A stretch of 64,000 bases of DNA. It comes from Archangium lipolyticum (GTDB lineage: Bacteria > Myxococcota > Myxococcia > Myxococcales > Myxococcaceae). The position numbers and the translations under genes are program-made. Below the pieces are notes generated by a model, which did no database searches, was not told the origin of the DNA, and saw only the letters and a list, made by a program, of their open reading frames with translations. Below are positions 34,484 through 47,123 of this stretch, in pieces. The stretch is from the NCBI RefSeq assembly GCF_024623785.1, contig NZ_JANKBZ010000009.1, positions 248,001 to 312,000 on the forward strand. Direction: 5' to 3'. Within the stretch, counting starts at the first letter, position 1. Every line of letters starts with the position of its first letter.

Positions 34484-36412
34484 TCAGGGCACGAAGACCC
34501 AGGCCGAGCCGAACGTGTGGGCCTCGTGCGTGCTGCCCCGGTAGCGCGCCACCTGGGCCTCGCCACACTGGAAGCAGACGATGGCGTCCGGCGAGAAGCC
34601 CGGATCGGCGAGCCGGCTCGAGACGTTGCGCACGTCCACGTTCTCCACCCGGATGGGGGAGGGCGAGCCGGAGAGCAGCGCCCAGAGGGGGTACTCGCGC
34701 TGGTTGTTGGCATCGCCTCCGAAGACGAGGCCGACGCGCGTGCGCCCGTGCTCCAGGACGTAACGGGCCGCTCCCTCGTAAGCGTCCCGGTCGCCGGTGT
34801 CGCTGAAGTACTGCTCCTGCCGGCTCCGCGTGAGGATGGAGTTGTGGCCCACGAGCGGCCGGGTCTCGTTGCCCAGGGCCCAGACGAACGAGGCCAGCAG
34901 CAGGACGAGCATCACGGCGTCGGCCCGGCGCTGCTTCCAGTGCTCGGCGAGCCCCACGGCCACCACCGGGGCGCTCAGGATGAAGAGCGGCAGGTGGAGC
35001 CGGCTGTTCCAGGGCTGCCACTTGAGCGCCAGGCAGAAGATGAGGAAGCCTCCCACGAGCGCGGCGAGGTAGGCCCGCTGCTCGCCCGGAGTCCGGCGCC
35101 ACCGCCAGAGCAGCACGCAGGCCGTGGCCAGGAAGAGGACGAAGTGCAGGGGGTTGCCCGCGTAGTTCTCGTTGCGGAAGGCCCCCGCGAGCCCGGCGGT
35201 GAACGAGGTGGTGACCCAGGTGGTGCGCGGGTCGTTCACGTCGAAGCCGATGAGCCGGTGCACCCCGCGCACGAGCCGCTCGGTGAAGTGGACGTTGAAG
35301 CGCCCCACCGGTGTGCCCAGGTGCAGTGCCGCGTTCCTCAGCGTGTTGGACACGAGCGCCGAGGGCGACAGCACCTCGTTGTAATAGACGTACGAGTCGC
35401 CCTCCTTGTAGACGTTGACCTCGCCCGCGGGACCCGTGGGACGGCCGTAGAGATGGTAGTTGCGCAGGTAGTGCCCGCTGCTCGGCGCGAGCGTCAGCAC
35501 CGAGATGACGAGCGCGGGCACGAGCAGCCGCCGGAAGGACTCGCGCGAGCGCAGCATGTCCACGGCGAACCAGAGCACGAAGGGGAAGGCGTAGAAGTAC
35601 GCCGTCATCTTCGTGAGGATGGCCAGACCGAGGCTCGTGCCCGTGGCGAGCACGAGGCCCCAGGTCACCCGCTCCCGCAGCCGCAGGAGGCTGTAGACGA
35701 AGCACAGCAGCCAGAAGGCGTGCACGTGCTCGTTCTTGGTGCTCGAGGCCTGGAGGATGCCCATGGGCACGGTGGCGGCGAAGACCGCCGCCCATGCCTG
35801 CACCGGGGGCCGGGCGCCCAGCCGTGCCGCCACCAGCGACACCGCCACGAGGTTGAAGGCGAGGAAGGTCCACTGCACCAGGTTGGCGAAGCGGTCGCCT
35901 CCGCTGAGCACCTGGAGGTGGAGGATGATGAGCTCGGCGCCCGGGTTCTGATGGAGCTGCGCCAGCACGTGCGTGGGGTAGTGCGCGATGCTCCGGTTCT
36001 GCGCCCAATGGGCCACCCGGCTCATGTGGTAGTACAGCGAGTCCCCCGTGTTCGGCGGCGCCACCAGTGCCGTCACGCCGATGGCGAGCAGCAACAGCGC
36101 CAGCAGGCCGAACGCGAGCCGTGTGGCGGGCTCTCGCGGCGACTCGGGCTTCTCTTCCGGGGTGGACCCGGTTGCGCTCCGGCGCCGGAGCACGAGGAGC
36201 CATCCCGTGAGTCCTGCGACGACGACGCCCCAGAATCCCAGGAGCGAGGCGAAGGTGATGAGCTCGAAGAGGCTCAGCACTTCCGTGACGACCGTGAGCG
36301 CGAGCGTCCACACGAGGACCGCCCAGAGCAGCGCGGGGCGGCGTCCGGCACCGAGGTGCCTGCACACCAGGTACAGGAGCGTGAGGGCAAGCGGGAGAAG
36401 CAGCGCGGGCAT
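34484..36412 (-). CDS. Polytopic membrane glycosyltransferase (GT-C, GT39/ArnT-like)
   Basis: A 642-residue protein with about 12 hydrophobic segments in the first 470 residues and an exported C-terminal domain. The exported loop after the first segments has SLYYHMSRVAHWAQNRSIAHYPTH, in the position where GT-C enzymes carry their catalytic acidic loop, although here the usual DD/DE pair is less clear (GDSLYYH). TLAPSSGHYLRNYHLYGRP follows later. GT-C enzymes transfer sugars from polyprenyl-phosphate donors to acceptors outside the cytoplasm. It lies downstream of another GT-C gene on the same strand, separated by an inverted pair of palindromic repeats. Donor and acceptor are unknown. Confidence 0.7.
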   Translation of the reverse strand: MPALLLPLALTLLYLVCRHLGAGRRPALLWAVLVWTLALTVVTEVLSLFELITFASLLGFWGVVVAGLTGWLLVLRRRSATGSTPEEKPESPREPATRLAFGLLALLLLAIGVTALVAPPNTGDSLYYHMSRVAHWAQNRSIAHYPTHVLAQLHQNPGAELIILHLQVLSGGDRFANLVQWTFLAFNLVAVSLVAARLGARPPVQAWAAVFAATVPMGILQASSTKNEHVHAFWLLCFVYSLLRLRERVTWGLVLATGTSLGLAILTKMTAYFYAFPFVLWFAVDMLRSRESFRRLLVPALVISVLTLAPSSGHYLRNYHLYGRPTGPAGEVNVYKEGDSYVYYNEVLSPSALVSNTLRNAALHLGTPVGRFNVHFTERLVRGVHRLIGFDVNDPRTTWVTTSFTAGLAGAFRNENYAGNPLHFVLFLATACVLLWRWRRTPGEQRAYLAALVGGFLIFCLALKWQPWNSRLHLPLFILSAPVVAVGLAEHWKQRRADAVMLVLLLASFVWALGNETRPLVGHNSILTRSRQEQYFSDTGDRDAYEGAARYVLEHGRTRVGLVFGGDANNQREYPLWALLSGSPSPIRVENVDVRNVSSRLADPGFSPDAIVCFQCGEAQVARYRGSTHEAHTFGSAWVFVP

Positions 36413-36454
36413 TCAGAGAGGTTTCTAGATGGACAGGGTTGTGTTGCGCATGCT

Positions 36455-36490
36455 CCCTCTCCCTCTGGGAGAGGGCGGGGGGTGAGGGTA
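36455..36490 (+). repeat. Palindromic repeat, copy C (left half of an inverted pair)
   Basis: ccctctccc-tct-gggagaggg with tail cggggggtgagggta. It faces copy D across a 47-base spacer. Confidence 0.85.
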
Positions 36491-36536
36491 GTCGCCTCCG
36501 TGTTCCGATGCCCGTGTGGCCCGCGGGATGGGAAAT

Positions 36537-36571
36537 ACCCTCACCCTAGCCCTCTCCCAGAGGGAGAGGGG
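36537..36571 (-). repeat. Palindromic repeat, copy D (right half of an inverted pair)
   Basis: The reverse complement of the unit: accctcaccctag followed by ccctctccc-aga-gggagaggg. With copy C it makes a structure like the paired REP elements (BIME/REPIN) of other bacteria, between two GT-C genes. Confidence 0.85.
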
Positions 36572-36609
36572 ACATGCACGGTATGTCCGGTGGGTTCACG
36601 GATTCTCCA

Positions 36610-39925
<3,316 letters not shown>

Positions 39926-40091
39926 GCCCGCGTGACTACCACACGGCGGGCGCGGGTGCTCGGGCGGACGGCGGGCGTGTGTTAGGAGGGCATCCGGGCG
40001 AGGCGGTGAAGATTGACCCACCCGTCCTCCCGGGGCACTCTGGCCCCTTCGCCACGGCGCGGGTACGCCCGCGTTCCGGCAGGAGAGCGAC

Positions 40092-42287
40092 GTGGAAGAG
40101 ACCCCCAACGAGGCCCCCGAGGCCCAGGAGCCCGCGCTGGACGTCATGCAGTACGTCCGCGCGCTCTGGCGCCGCAAGTGGCTCATCGTCGGCGTGACGG
40201 CCGTGATGGCCCTGGTCGGCACGCTCTACACCCTGCGCCAGCCGAAAATCTATTCGACCAGCACCTCCCTCATCATCGACGTCGCCGCGCCCCGCGTGCT
40301 CGACACCGAGGTCAAGGAGGTCATGGGCGACGAGCGCAGCAACTACTGGGCGAACAAGGAGTACTACCAGACGCAGAACGAGGTCATCACCTCGCGCGCG
40401 GTGGCCTCCCGGGTGGTGGACAGGCTGGGCCTGCAGAACGACGCGGCCTTCCTCGGCGTGGAGGGCATCAAGGACGAGGAGGCGCGCAAGAAGGCCATGG
40501 CCTCCATCGACGCGGTGGGGCTGGTGCGCTCGCGCATCAACGTCATCCCCTCGGTCAACTCGCGCGTGGTGCGCATCGCCGTGGAGGACGTGGACCCCGA
40601 CCGCGCGGCGCGGCTGGCCAACGAGGTGGCCGAGGCCTACATCGCGGAGAACCTCAACCTGCGCTTGAAGACCACCGAGGGCGCCAGCGCCTGGCTCGAG
40701 GAGCGGATGAGCGAGCTAGGGGCGCGTGCCAACGGCAGCGAGCTGAACCTCTTCAAGTTCAAGCGCGGCGCGGACATGCTCTCCATGTCCATCGACAAGA
40801 AGGGCGCGCCGCAGCAGAGCACGGCGAAGCTGGCGTACGACACGTACATGGCCACGCTCATCGCGGTGCGCACGAAGATCGCCGGGCTCCAGGCCCGGGT
40901 GGACTCCATGCGCCAGCTGCGCAAGAGCGCCAGCCCCGAGTCGGAGCACTGGGCCGAGGGCCTGTCGGAGGCCAGCGAGGGCGCCCTGCGCGACCTGCGC
41001 ACCCGGGTGCTGGAGCAGCGCACCGCCTGCGTGGAGCTGTCCGGGCGCTATCTGCCGGATCACCCCAAGATGCAGGAGTGCCAGCAGAAGCTGTCCGTGA
41101 TGCAGCAGGAGCTGCGGCGCAGTCTGGAGAACCTCGTGCGCGGCGCGGAGACGGACCTGGCGGCCGCCCAGGCCAACGAGCGCAACCTCCTGTCGCTGGT
41201 GGAGAAGGCCAAGGCCGAGGCCTTCCAGGTGACGGAGAAGGAAATCCAGTACGAGAAGCTCCAGCGCGAGGCGGAGAACGACCAGCGCATGTACGAGATG
41301 GTCCTCAAGCGCTTCAAGGAGCTGGAGGTGTCGGGCCTGCTGCGCACCAGCAACGTGCGTGTGCTGGACCCGGCGCTGCCCAACCGCGTGCCGGTGCGGC
41401 CCAACACCCGCAACTCGGTGCTGCTCTTCGTCATGCTGGGCCTGCTGGGAGGCGTGGCGGTGGTGCTGGGGCTGGAGTTCCTCGACGCGAGCGTGGCCAG
41501 CCGCGCGGACGTGGAGGAGCGGCTGGGGCTGTCCTTCATCGGCGTCATGCCGCCGCTGGTGCCCAGGGACGGAGGCCCGGTGGACCTGTACATCCATCGC
41601 CACCCGCGCTCGCCGGCGGCGGAGATGTGCCGGGCCATCCGCACCAACCTGCTCTTCATGTCTCCGGACAAGCCCTTCCGCACGATGGTGGTGAGCTCCG
41701 TCGAGCCCTCCGACGGCAAGTCCACGGCCGTCATCAACCTGGGCATGGTGATGGCGCAGACGGGCACCCGGGTGCTGTTGATGGACACGGACCTGCGCCG
41801 GCCGCGCCTGCACCGGGCCTTCGGCGTGCCCGACGACGTGGGCGTCAGCTCCCTGGTGGTGGGCGAGGGCTCGCTGGAGGGCGCCATCAAGCCCACCGAC
41901 GTGCCCAACCTCTTCGTCCTGCCCGGCGGGCCGCTGCCGCCCAACCCCGCCGAGCTGCTCCACACCCGCGCCTTCTCCGAGCTGCTCGGCAAGCTGCGCG
42001 AGCGCTTCGACTGCATCCTGCTGGACAGCCCGCCCCTGGGGCCCGTGTCCGACGCGCTCGTCCTCTCCAAGCAGACGGACGGCATCCTCCTGGTGCTCAA
42101 GGCCGGCACCACCCACCGCGAGAAGGCCAAGCGGGCCATCCGCTCGCTGCGCGACGTGAAAGCCCACATCATCGGCGCTCTTCTCAACCACGTGGACATG
42201 AAGAATGGTAGGTACGGGGGCGAGTACGGCGGTTACAACTCCTACCTCGGCTACGGCGGCGAGCGCGACGAGCGCACCGTCTCCTGA
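40092..42287 (+). CDS. wzc: Wzc-type polysaccharide co-polymerase with tyrosine autokinase (BY-kinase)
   Basis: A 731-residue inner-membrane protein. A Wzz domain spans about 17-470 between two transmembrane segments (WLIVGVTAVMALVGTLYTL and VLLFVMLGLLGGVAVVLGLEF), with a long periplasmic coiled coil. The cytosolic BY-kinase (about 500-700) has Walker A PSDGKST, Walker A' VLLMDTDLRRPRL and Walker B CILLDSPPL. The tail has a Tyr cluster (YGGEYGGYNSYLGYGG), the autophosphorylation site of such kinases. Wzc proteins control polymer length and export. GTG start after AGGAG. First gene of a five-gene operon in which every later gene but the first overlaps its neighbour. Orthology to a named myxobacterial Wzc cannot be set here. 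Confidence 0.93.
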   Translation: MEETPNEAPEAQEPALDVMQYVRALWRRKWLIVGVTAVMALVGTLYTLRQPKIYSTSTSLIIDVAAPRVLDTEVKEVMGDERSNYWANKEYYQTQNEVITSRAVASRVVDRLGLQNDAAFLGVEGIKDEEARKKAMASIDAVGLVRSRINVIPSVNSRVVRIAVEDVDPDRAARLANEVAEAYIAENLNLRLKTTEGASAWLEERMSELGARANGSELNLFKFKRGADMLSMSIDKKGAPQQSTAKLAYDTYMATLIAVRTKIAGLQARVDSMRQLRKSASPESEHWAEGLSEASEGALRDLRTRVLEQRTACVELSGRYLPDHPKMQECQQKLSVMQQELRRSLENLVRGAETDLAAAQANERNLLSLVEKAKAEAFQVTEKEIQYEKLQREAENDQRMYEMVLKRFKELEVSGLLRTSNVRVLDPALPNRVPVRPNTRNSVLLFVMLGLLGGVAVVLGLEFLDASVASRADVEERLGLSFIGVMPPLVPRDGGPVDLYIHRHPRSPAAEMCRAIRTNLLFMSPDKPFRTMVVSSVEPSDGKSTAVINLGMVMAQTGTRVLLMDTDLRRPRLHRAFGVPDDVGVSSLVVGEGSLEGAIKPTDVPNLFVLPGGPLPPNPAELLHTRAFSELLGKLRERFDCILLDSPPLGPVSDALVLSKQTDGILLVLKAGTTHREKAKRAIRSLRDVKAHIIGALLNHVDMKNGRYGGEYGGYNSYLGYGGERDERTVS

Positions 42288-42301
42288 GAAGCGCTCCGGC
42301 G

Positions 42302-43438
42302 ATGAAGGTCCTCCAACTCGGCAAGTACTACGCCCCCTACCGGGGCGGCATGGAGACACACCTGTCGGGCCTGTGCGAGGAGCTCGTGGGCCGCGTGGAG
42401 CTGGAGGTGCTCGTCTCCAACACGGTCCCGCGCACGGTGCACGAGGTGGTGCGTGGCGTGTCCGTCACCCGCTGCGCCGAGCTGGTCAAGGTGGCCTCCA
42501 CCTCGCTCAACCCCACGCTGCCGCTGGAGCTGTCGCGGCGCCGGTATGACCTGCTGCACATGCACTTCCCGCACCCCATGGCGGTGATGGGGTACCTGGG
42601 GAGCGTGCGGCCGAGGCGGCACGGGCTCGTCATCACCTACCACAGCGACGTGGTCCGACAGAAACGGCTGCTGAAGCTGTACGGGCCCTTCATGCGGCGG
42701 GCGCTGGAGCGCGCGGACGCCATCCTGGTGGGCTCGCCCAACTACGTGGAGACGTCCGAGGCGCTGCGCCCGCACCGGGCGAAGTGCCACGTGGTGCCCT
42801 TCGGCATCGACGTGACGCGCTTCACGCGCACGCCCGAGCGCGAGGCGGCCGCCGCGGCCGTGCGGGCCCGGTACGGCGGGGCGCCGCTGCTGATGGGGGT
42901 GGGGCGGCTCGTCTATTACAAGGGCTTCGACCACGCCATTCGCGCGCTGAGCCAGGTGGCGGACGCGCACCTGCTGCTGGTGGGTGAGGGCCCGCTGCGC
43001 GCGGAGCTGGAGGCGCTGGCCCGGGAGAGCGGCGTGGCCGGGCGCGTCCACTTCCTCGGGAACCTGGGGGACGAGGCGCTCCTGTCGCTGTACTACGCGT
43101 GCGACGCCTTCGTGCTGTCCTCCGTCACCCGCGCCGAGGCCTTCGCGCTGGTGCAGCTGGAGGCCATGGCCTGCGGGCTGCCCATCATCAACACCGCGCT
43201 GGATTCGGGAGTGCCCTTCGTCAGCCGCCACGAGGAGAGCGGGCTGACCGTGCCGCCGGGAGACGAGGCGGCGCTGGCCGCGGCCATGAAGCGGATGCTG
43301 GCGAACCCCGAGCAGCGGCGGGCCTGGGGTGAGGCGGGCCGCGCACGCGTGCTGGCCGAGTTCACCCAGGCGCGCATGGGCGAGCGTGTGCTCGACGTGT
43401 ACCGGCGGGTCCTGGACGGAGGAAGGGCGCGGCGATGA
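42302..43438 (+). CDS. GT4-family glycosyltransferase
   Basis: A 378-residue GT-B enzyme. N-terminal donor-side pattern LGKYYAPYRGGMETHLSGLCEEL with the GGxE loop; C-terminal half begins LMGVGRLVYYKGFDHAIRAL and holds the EX7E box EAFALVQLEAMACGLP with both Glu. No membrane segment or signal, so it acts at the cytosolic face on lipid-linked sugars. It lies 14 bases after wzc and overlaps the wzy-like gene by four bases. Donor sugar unknown. Confidence 0.88.
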   Translation: MKVLQLGKYYAPYRGGMETHLSGLCEELVGRVELEVLVSNTVPRTVHEVVRGVSVTRCAELVKVASTSLNPTLPLELSRRRYDLLHMHFPHPMAVMGYLGSVRPRRHGLVITYHSDVVRQKRLLKLYGPFMRRALERADAILVGSPNYVETSEALRPHRAKCHVVPFGIDVTRFTRTPEREAAAAAVRARYGGAPLLMGVGRLVYYKGFDHAIRALSQVADAHLLLVGEGPLRAELEALARESGVAGRVHFLGNLGDEALLSLYYACDAFVLSSVTRAEAFALVQLEAMACGLPIINTALDSGVPFVSRHEESGLTVPPGDEAALAAAMKRMLANPEQRRAWGEAGRARVLAEFTQARMGERVLDVYRRVLDGGRARR

Positions 43439-44829
43439 TCGGCCTGCTGCTCACGGTGCTGGCCATCGTCGTGACGATGTTCGCCACGCGGCGTGCCGTC
43501 GGCCATGGGCTGGGCGCGCTGATGCTGTTCGGCTACTTCTACGGCATCCTCCGCGCGCGCTTCCTGGATGGCTTCTCGCACTTCATCTGCGACGGCGCGG
43601 TGCTGGGGCTCTACCTGGCCTTCTTCACCGGGCGGCGCAAGGCGGTGCGGGTCGGCCGGGACGGTCTGACGCTGAAGCTCTGGGTCAAGGTGCTGATGAT
43701 CTGGCCCCTGTGCACCATGCTGCTGTCGCCGCTCTTCGACTCGCAGCACTTCTTCATCCAGATCGTCGGCCTGCGGGTGGCCATCCTCCTGTTGCCGCTC
43801 ATCACCATCGGCGCGAGCCTGGACGACGAGGACCTGGACCGGCTCGGCGAGTGGATCCTGTGGCTCAACCTGGTGGCGTTCGCCTTCGCGCTGGCGGAGC
43901 TGCGCTTGGGGCTGGAGCCCTTCTTCCCGCGCAATGCCTCCACCGCCATCATCTATCTCTCCACGGACGTGGGAGACGAGGGACTGCCCCGCATCCCGTC
44001 CACCTTCAACAACGCGCACTCCTTCGGGGGCACGATGCTGATGACGCTGCCGATGCTCCTGCGCCGGTGGCACCGGCGCCCGCGGGGCCGCCTCCTCACC
44101 GCCGCCGTGCTGGTGTGCAGCGTGCTGTGTCTCTTCATCTGCGCGGCGCGCCAGCCCGTGGTGCAGCTCCTGGCCATCATCCTGCTGCTGCTGCTCTTCA
44201 CCCGCGTCTCCCTCAAGGTGATTGGCTCGGTGCTGGCACTTGGCGTGGTGGTGGGCCTCGTCGTCATGCAGAACCCGCGCTTCCAGCGCTTCGCGACGCT
44301 GCAGGACACCGAGTACGTGTCCGAGCGCGTGTCCTGGAGCGTCAACAGCAGCTTGATGGATGTCGTCACGAACTACCCGCTGGGCAACGGTCTGGGTAGC
44401 GCCGCGGGCACGAGCATCCCCTTCTTCCTGCTGGACCTGGCCAGGCCCCAGCACGGTCTGGAGAACGAGTTCGGCCGCATCGCCATGGAGCAGGGCATCA
44501 TCGGGCTGCTCATCTGGATGGGTTTCCTCCTCTGGCTCGTCACCCGCATCCCGCCGCGACGCCGCGGCGCCTCGCTGGTGGCGGACCGGATGATCTGGCT
44601 GACCATGGGAGTGATGTGGATGACGGCCTTCATCGGCACGGGCCTGCTCTCCTCCGTGCCCGGCTCCGCGATGCTGCTGCTCTGGATGGGGGCCGTGGTG
44701 GGGATGCGGCGTCCGGCTCCCGCGGCCAGACCCCGGCAGGCCGCCGCTCGTGCGCCCGTTCCCGCTCCCGCCGGGCCGCCCCCTCCTCCGGCCTTGCCGG
44801 TGGGTTCCCTGGAGGCGGTGCGCCGATGA
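43435..44829 (+). CDS. Wzy-like O-antigen/EPS polymerase or ligase
   Basis: A 464-residue protein with about 11 hydrophobic segments (LLLTVLAIVVTMFATRR, LGLYLAFFTGR, ILLLPLITIGAS, LLAIILLLLLFTRVSLKVIGS). It has the large exported loop near residues 165-200 with PRIPSTFNNAHSFGGTML and a second loop with ESVSWSVNSSLMDVV-like sequence (SERVSWSVNSSLM), as in Wzy polymerases and WaaL ligases of the O-antigen ligase superfamily. The position in a wzc operon favours Wzy. A long hydrophilic Ala/Pro-rich tail (RPRQAAARAPVPAPAGPPPPP) closes the protein. Both ends overlap neighbouring genes by four bases. Confidence 0.78.
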   Translation: MIGLLLTVLAIVVTMFATRRAVGHGLGALMLFGYFYGILRARFLDGFSHFICDGAVLGLYLAFFTGRRKAVRVGRDGLTLKLWVKVLMIWPLCTMLLSPLFDSQHFFIQIVGLRVAILLLPLITIGASLDDEDLDRLGEWILWLNLVAFAFALAELRLGLEPFFPRNASTAIIYLSTDVGDEGLPRIPSTFNNAHSFGGTMLMTLPMLLRRWHRRPRGRLLTAAVLVCSVLCLFICAARQPVVQLLAIILLLLLFTRVSLKVIGSVLALGVVVGLVVMQNPRFQRFATLQDTEYVSERVSWSVNSSLMDVVTNYPLGNGLGSAAGTSIPFFLLDLARPQHGLENEFGRIAMEQGIIGLLIWMGFLLWLVTRIPPRRRGASLVADRMIWLTMGVMWMTAFIGTGLLSSVPGSAMLLLWMGAVVGMRRPAPAARPRQAAARAPVPAPAGPPPPPALPVGSLEAVRR

Positions 44830-45941
44830 AGATCGCCCTGGTGGTGCACGACTACGAGCGCGGCTTCGGTCACAGCCGCTACGTCGTCGAGCTGGCCGAG
44901 CGCTTCCGCCAGAAGCACGAGGTGCATGTCTTCGCCGACCGCATCGACCGGAGCGGCTCGGAGGGCATCACCTTCCACCACGTGCCCGCGGTGCGCACCA
45001 CCGCGCTGGTCAGCGTGCTGTCCTTCTATGCGTCCGCCACGCTCCAACTGGGACGCGCCCGGGGTTTCGACATCATCCACGGCCAGGGGCTCATCGCCGC
45101 GCAGGCCAACGTCCTCACCGCGCACATCTGCAACCGCTCGTGGTTCCAGGCCCAGCGCGCGCTCGGCTACGACTACACCCCGCGCCAGCGCATCTTCGAG
45201 AACGTGCTGGTGCCGCTGGAGGACCGGCTCTACCGGAAGTCCGGCGCTTCCGTCATCGCCATCTCCCACAGGCTGGAGGAGGAGCTGCGCACCCTGCACG
45301 GGAGCCGGGCCCCCATCCACGTCGTTCCGCACGGCGTGGACGTGGAGCGCTTCCACCCCTCGCTGCGCGGGCAGGTGCGGAGCGAGGTGCGCGCGCGGCT
45401 CGGCATCGCGCCGGAGGAGCGGTGCGCGCTCTTCGTGGGAGACCTGCGCAAGGGCGCCGCCGTCACCGTGGAGGCGCTCTCCCGTGTCCCGGACCTCTCG
45501 CTGGACGTGGTCACCCGGAGCGACACCGCCTCGCTGCGCGCCCGGGTGGAGCGGCTCGGGTTGGGCAAGCGGGTGCGTTTCCACCCGCCCACGGCCACGG
45601 TCGAGCGCTTCTATGCCGCGGCGGACCTCTTCGTCTGCCCCACGCCGTATGACGCCTTCGGCATGGTCGTCACCGAGGCCATGGCCTGCGGGCTGCCCGT
45701 CATCGTCTCGCGAGCCGCCGGGGCCTCCGAGCTCATCACCCACCGCGAGGACGGGCTGCTGCTGGAGGACGCCGGGGACATCGAGGGGCTCGCGGCGGGC
45801 CTGCGGGAGCTGGCCGTGGACAGGGACTTCGCGGAGCGCGTGGGCCGGGCGGCACGGGCCCGGACGGAGACGCTGACCTGGGATGAAGTGGCGAGGCGGA
45901 CGCTCCAGGTGTACGAGCAGGTGCTGGAGAGGCGTGCATGA
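44826..45941 (+). CDS. GT4-family glycosyltransferase
   Basis: A 371-residue GT-B enzyme: VHDYERGFGHSRYVVELAERF at the N-terminus, then a domain border and AFVGDLRKGA-like start of the second Rossmann fold (CALFVGDLRKGAAVTVEAL). The box TPYDAFGMVVTEAMACGLPV has Asp in the first position of the EX7E motif, which several GT4 members tolerate. Start at ATG 44826, overlapping the polymerase stop (ATGA); its end overlaps the next gene in the same way. Substrate unknown. Confidence 0.86.
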   Translation: MKIALVVHDYERGFGHSRYVVELAERFRQKHEVHVFADRIDRSGSEGITFHHVPAVRTTALVSVLSFYASATLQLGRARGFDIIHGQGLIAAQANVLTAHICNRSWFQAQRALGYDYTPRQRIFENVLVPLEDRLYRKSGASVIAISHRLEEELRTLHGSRAPIHVVPHGVDVERFHPSLRGQVRSEVRARLGIAPEERCALFVGDLRKGAAVTVEALSRVPDLSLDVVTRSDTASLRARVERLGLGKRVRFHPPTATVERFYAAADLFVCPTPYDAFGMVVTEAMACGLPVIVSRAAGASELITHREDGLLLEDAGDIEGLAAGLRELAVDRDFAERVGRAARARTETLTWDEVARRTLQVYEQVLERRA

Positions 45942-47104
45942 CGACCCCCACCCGCCGCCGGCTGGTGTTCATTTGCGAGAGTGGTACCGACGTGCGTCTG
46001 GTGACGGGGCTGAAGCAGCGCTTCGAGCTGACGCTGCTGCTGCGCCCCGCCTTCGGACCGCGCACCATCAACTGGAAGGACGAGGGCCCCGAGCCCGTCC
46101 GCATCGTGGAGGGGCCCGCCGGGCGGGTCGCCTTCGCCGCGTACGCCGGGGCGTGGCTCCTGCGGCACCGCGCGGAGTTCGACGCCGTGCTGGCGCAGAA
46201 CGCGGGCGTGGCCTCGCTGGCCGCCAACGTCACGCGTGGCGTCACCCGTGCTCCCACGTACCTGCTCATCTGCAGCCCCAACATCGCCTACTTCCAGTGC
46301 CGCTACTCGCGCGGGGAGATTGGCCTGCCGGCCTATGTCGCCGGGCGCACGTTGTTGGAGGCGGCACGTGCGGCCAACGCGCTGCTGGCGGATCGCTACC
46401 TCGTCCTCAGTGACTACCTGGGGCGCGAGGTGTCACTCGGGCGGACGGAGAAGGTGCGCCTGGTGCCCCTCTACGGGGTGGACACGTCGCGCTTCACGCC
46501 GGTGTCCGCCGAGGAGAAGCGGCGGCTGCGCGCGAAGCTGGGCCTGCCCGAGGAGGGCTTCCTCATCTTCTTCTCCAGCCGGGTGGCCCCGGAGAAGGAC
46601 ACCGAGTCGCTCCTGGATGCCTGTGCCCTGCTGCGTGCGCAGGGGCGCTCCTTCTGGATGCTCAACCTGAGTGGTGGGCACAAACGGCTGAAGGAGCTGG
46701 CCATGGAGCGGGGCCTGGGGAACTGCACCCTCGCTCGTGACGCGGTGGACCCGATACGCGAGCTGCCCGCGTACTACCAGGCCTCGGACGTGTGCGCGCA
46801 GGTGTCGCTGGAGGAGGGGCTCGGGTTCTCTCCGCTCGAGGCGCTGGCGTGCGAGGTGCCCGTGGTGGCCACGTCCGTTGGCGGACTGCGGGAGACGATC
46901 GTCGATGGCGAGACGGGCCTCTCCGTTCCGGTGCGCTCGCCCCGGAGGCTCGCCGCGGCCCTGGCCCGGGTGATGGACGAGCCGGAGACGTTCCTCGCCA
47001 TGGCCCGGAACGGGCGGCGCATGGTCCAGGAGCGTTTCGAGGCCTCGCGCTGCTTCGATGCCTTCGCCGGGCTGGTGGAACAGGAACTGGCCTCCCGGCG
47101 CTGA
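45938..47104 (+). CDS. GT4-family glycosyltransferase
   Basis: A 388-residue GT-B enzyme. N-terminal fold with CESGTDVRLVTGLKQRFELTLL and a second half starting FLIFFSSRVAPEKDTESLLDAC, then the EX7E box EEGLGFSPLEALACEVPVVATSVGGLRETI with both Glu. It ends the wzc operon; the stop codon and the stop of the convergent gene lie in the two arms of one hairpin. It probably adds one of the sugars of the repeat unit. Confidence 0.86.
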   Translation: MTTPTRRRLVFICESGTDVRLVTGLKQRFELTLLLRPAFGPRTINWKDEGPEPVRIVEGPAGRVAFAAYAGAWLLRHRAEFDAVLAQNAGVASLAANVTRGVTRAPTYLLICSPNIAYFQCRYSRGEIGLPAYVAGRTLLEAARAANALLADRYLVLSDYLGREVSLGRTEKVRLVPLYGVDTSRFTPVSAEEKRRLRAKLGLPEEGFLIFFSSRVAPEKDTESLLDACALLRAQGRSFWMLNLSGGHKRLKELAMERGLGNCTLARDAVDPIRELPAYYQASDVCAQVSLEEGLGFSPLEALACEVPVVATSVGGLRETIVDGETGLSVPVRSPRRLAAALARVMDEPETFLAMARNGRRMVQERFEASRCFDAFAGLVEQELASRR

Positions 47105-47123
47105 GCGGGAGGGGGCTCAGCGC
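47098..47123. terminator. Bidirectional hairpin formed by two convergent stop codons
   Basis: gcgctgagc (47098-47106) pairs with gctcagcgc (47115-47123) around the loop gggagggg. The left arm contains the TGA of the plus-strand gene and the right arm the TGA of the minus-strand gene. It can act in both directions. Confidence 0.6.

Noticed and set aside
9742-36571. The four palindromic repeats as a CRISPR array or phage attachment sites
   Set aside because: They are dispersed over 27 kb, with no regular spacers and no cas, integrase or phage genes; they fit REP-like elements.
40013-40041. TTGACC with CACTCT at 17 bases as the wzc promoter
   Set aside because: The -10 box matches only two of six bases; I could not support it.
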